Part shown: positions 42,051-42,623 of the stretch, in pieces
How positions within the stretch are numbered: the stretch's first letter is position 1
Layout of the letters: each line of letters begins with the position of its first letter
Source of the DNA: an uncultured Pseudomonadota bacterium
GTDB lineage: Bacteria > Pseudomonadota > Gammaproteobacteria > Methylococcales > Methylomonadaceae
Assembly (NCBI GenBank): GCA_903889445.1
Contig: CAISXF010000004.1
Span: forward strand, 1-42,623
DNA length: 42,623 bases
Direction of reading: 5' to 3'
Translations under genes and position numbers: made by a program
The notes under the pieces: model-generated
What the model was told of the DNA's origin: nothing
The model's input: the letters and a program-made list of their open reading frames with translations, nothing else
Database searches by the model: none

Positions 42051-42623
42051 ATGAAAGCGCAAATTGGTTTAATTGGTTTAGCGGTAATGGGTCAAAATTT
42101 AGTGCTTAACATGAACGATCACGGCTTCAAAGTATCCGTTTTTAATCGCACTACTCGCGTTGTCGATGAGTTTTTGAATACCGCTGCAAAAGGCACCAAT
42201 GTTATCGGCGTGCATTCGTTAGAAGCCTTGGTCGAAAGTTTACAAACGCCACGCATTATCATGTTGATGGTGAAAGCCGGTGACGTGGTGGATCAATATA
42301 TCGACAAATTAACGCCGTTATTATCGGTGGGCGATATTATTGTTGATGGCGGAAATTCGCTTTTCACCGACACCAATCGTCGCACCGCCGATTTAAGCGA
42401 AAAAGGGTTGAATTTTATTGGCACCGGCGTTTCGGGTGGTGAAGAAGGCGCGAGAAATGGTCCATCGATTATGCCAGGTGGAAATCCTGCTGCATGGGAA
42501 ACCGTTAAACCGATTTTTCAAGCGATTAGCGCACACGTTGACGGCGAACCTTGTTGCAATTGGGTCGGCGATAAAGGCGCGGGGCATTATGTGAAAATGG
42601 TTCACAACGGCATTGAATATGGC
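42051..42623 (+). CDS. gnd: 6-phosphogluconate dehydrogenase, cut by the window edge
   Basis: The first 191 residues are visible and the frame is open at the right edge. The N-terminal Rossmann domain has [36 protein letters not shown] and [18 protein letters not shown]; the catalytic-domain start [16 protein letters not shown] follows. Length and motifs fit the long (about 480-residue) decarboxylating type. It makes ribulose 5-phosphate, CO2 and NADPH in the pentose phosphate pathway. AAAAGGCAAATAA precedes the ATG at 42051. Confidence 0.95.
   Translation, partial: MKAQIGLIGLAVMGQNLVLNMNDHGFKVSVFNRTTRVVDEFLNTAAKGTNVIGVHSLEALVESLQTPRIIMLMVKAGDVVDQYIDKLTPLLSVGDIIVDGGNSLFTDTNRRTADLSEKGLNFIGTGVSGGEEGARNGPSIMPGGNPAAWETVKPIFQAISAHVDGEPCCNWVGDKGAGHYVKMVHNGIEYG

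Overview
The window looks like chromosomal DNA from a motile, AT-leaning Gram-negative bacterium. I infer a gammaproteobacterium: it has P-ring and L-ring genes (flgI, flgH), an outer-membrane lipoprotein of the Lpp/OprI type, a mutY-yggX pair, sigma-54 and sigma-28 flagellar promoters, and an AhpC-type peroxiredoxin. A methanotroph-like or related environmental lineage is possible (OFA-type MFS transporter, phosphoglucomutase, 6-phosphogluconate dehydrogenase), but no marker gene here proves it.

Layout. (1) 1-4090: an envelope cluster with two tandem related small secreted proteins, a TlpA-like thioredoxin, a DUF4266-type lipoprotein and a large DUF3570-type outer-membrane protein with His/Met-rich stretches. 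(2) 4087-9119: an L,D-transpeptidase, tRNA-Thr(TGT), an OFA-family transporter, a quinone-reductase-like enzyme, an FAD protein and a tRNA-Arg(CCT) that overlaps that gene's 3' end. (3) 9120-22429: flagellar genes, with flgN-flgM and flgA on the minus strand and flgBCDEFGHIJKL on the plus strand. FlgE and FlgL both carry extra domains, and flgM carries a run of nine G. (4) 22602-34623: a chemotaxis island in the order cheY, lone HPt, cheA, cheW, Aer-like receptor, cheW, parA, STAS protein, cheR, cheD, cheB, a soluble receptor-like helical protein and an ODP-like diiron/metallo-beta-lactamase-fold protein. (5) 34724-42623: housekeeping genes: yggX, mutY, a small membrane protein, peroxiredoxin, cytochrome c peroxidase, pgm, a second L,D-transpeptidase, an Lpp-like lipoprotein, ribF and a truncated gnd.

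Regulation visible in the sequence: three sites of the form TGGCAT-N6-TGCT (before flgA, flgB and flgG), a sigma-54 site before cheA preceded by a terminator-like hairpin, and an almost ideal sigma-28 site before flgMN.

The most interesting content is the chemotaxis island. Its core order (cheY-cheA-cheW-receptor-cheR-cheD-cheB, receptor ending in DWEEF) resembles the Pseudomonas Che2/Aer2-type pathway. It also has a free P1-like phosphotransfer domain, a ParA/STAS pair that may position the array, a membrane-less protein with two receptor-tip-like motifs, and an ODP homologue in which the usual metal-bridging Asp is Ser. I read it as an oxygen/redox taxis system with two oxygen-related inputs (FAD-PAS and ODP).
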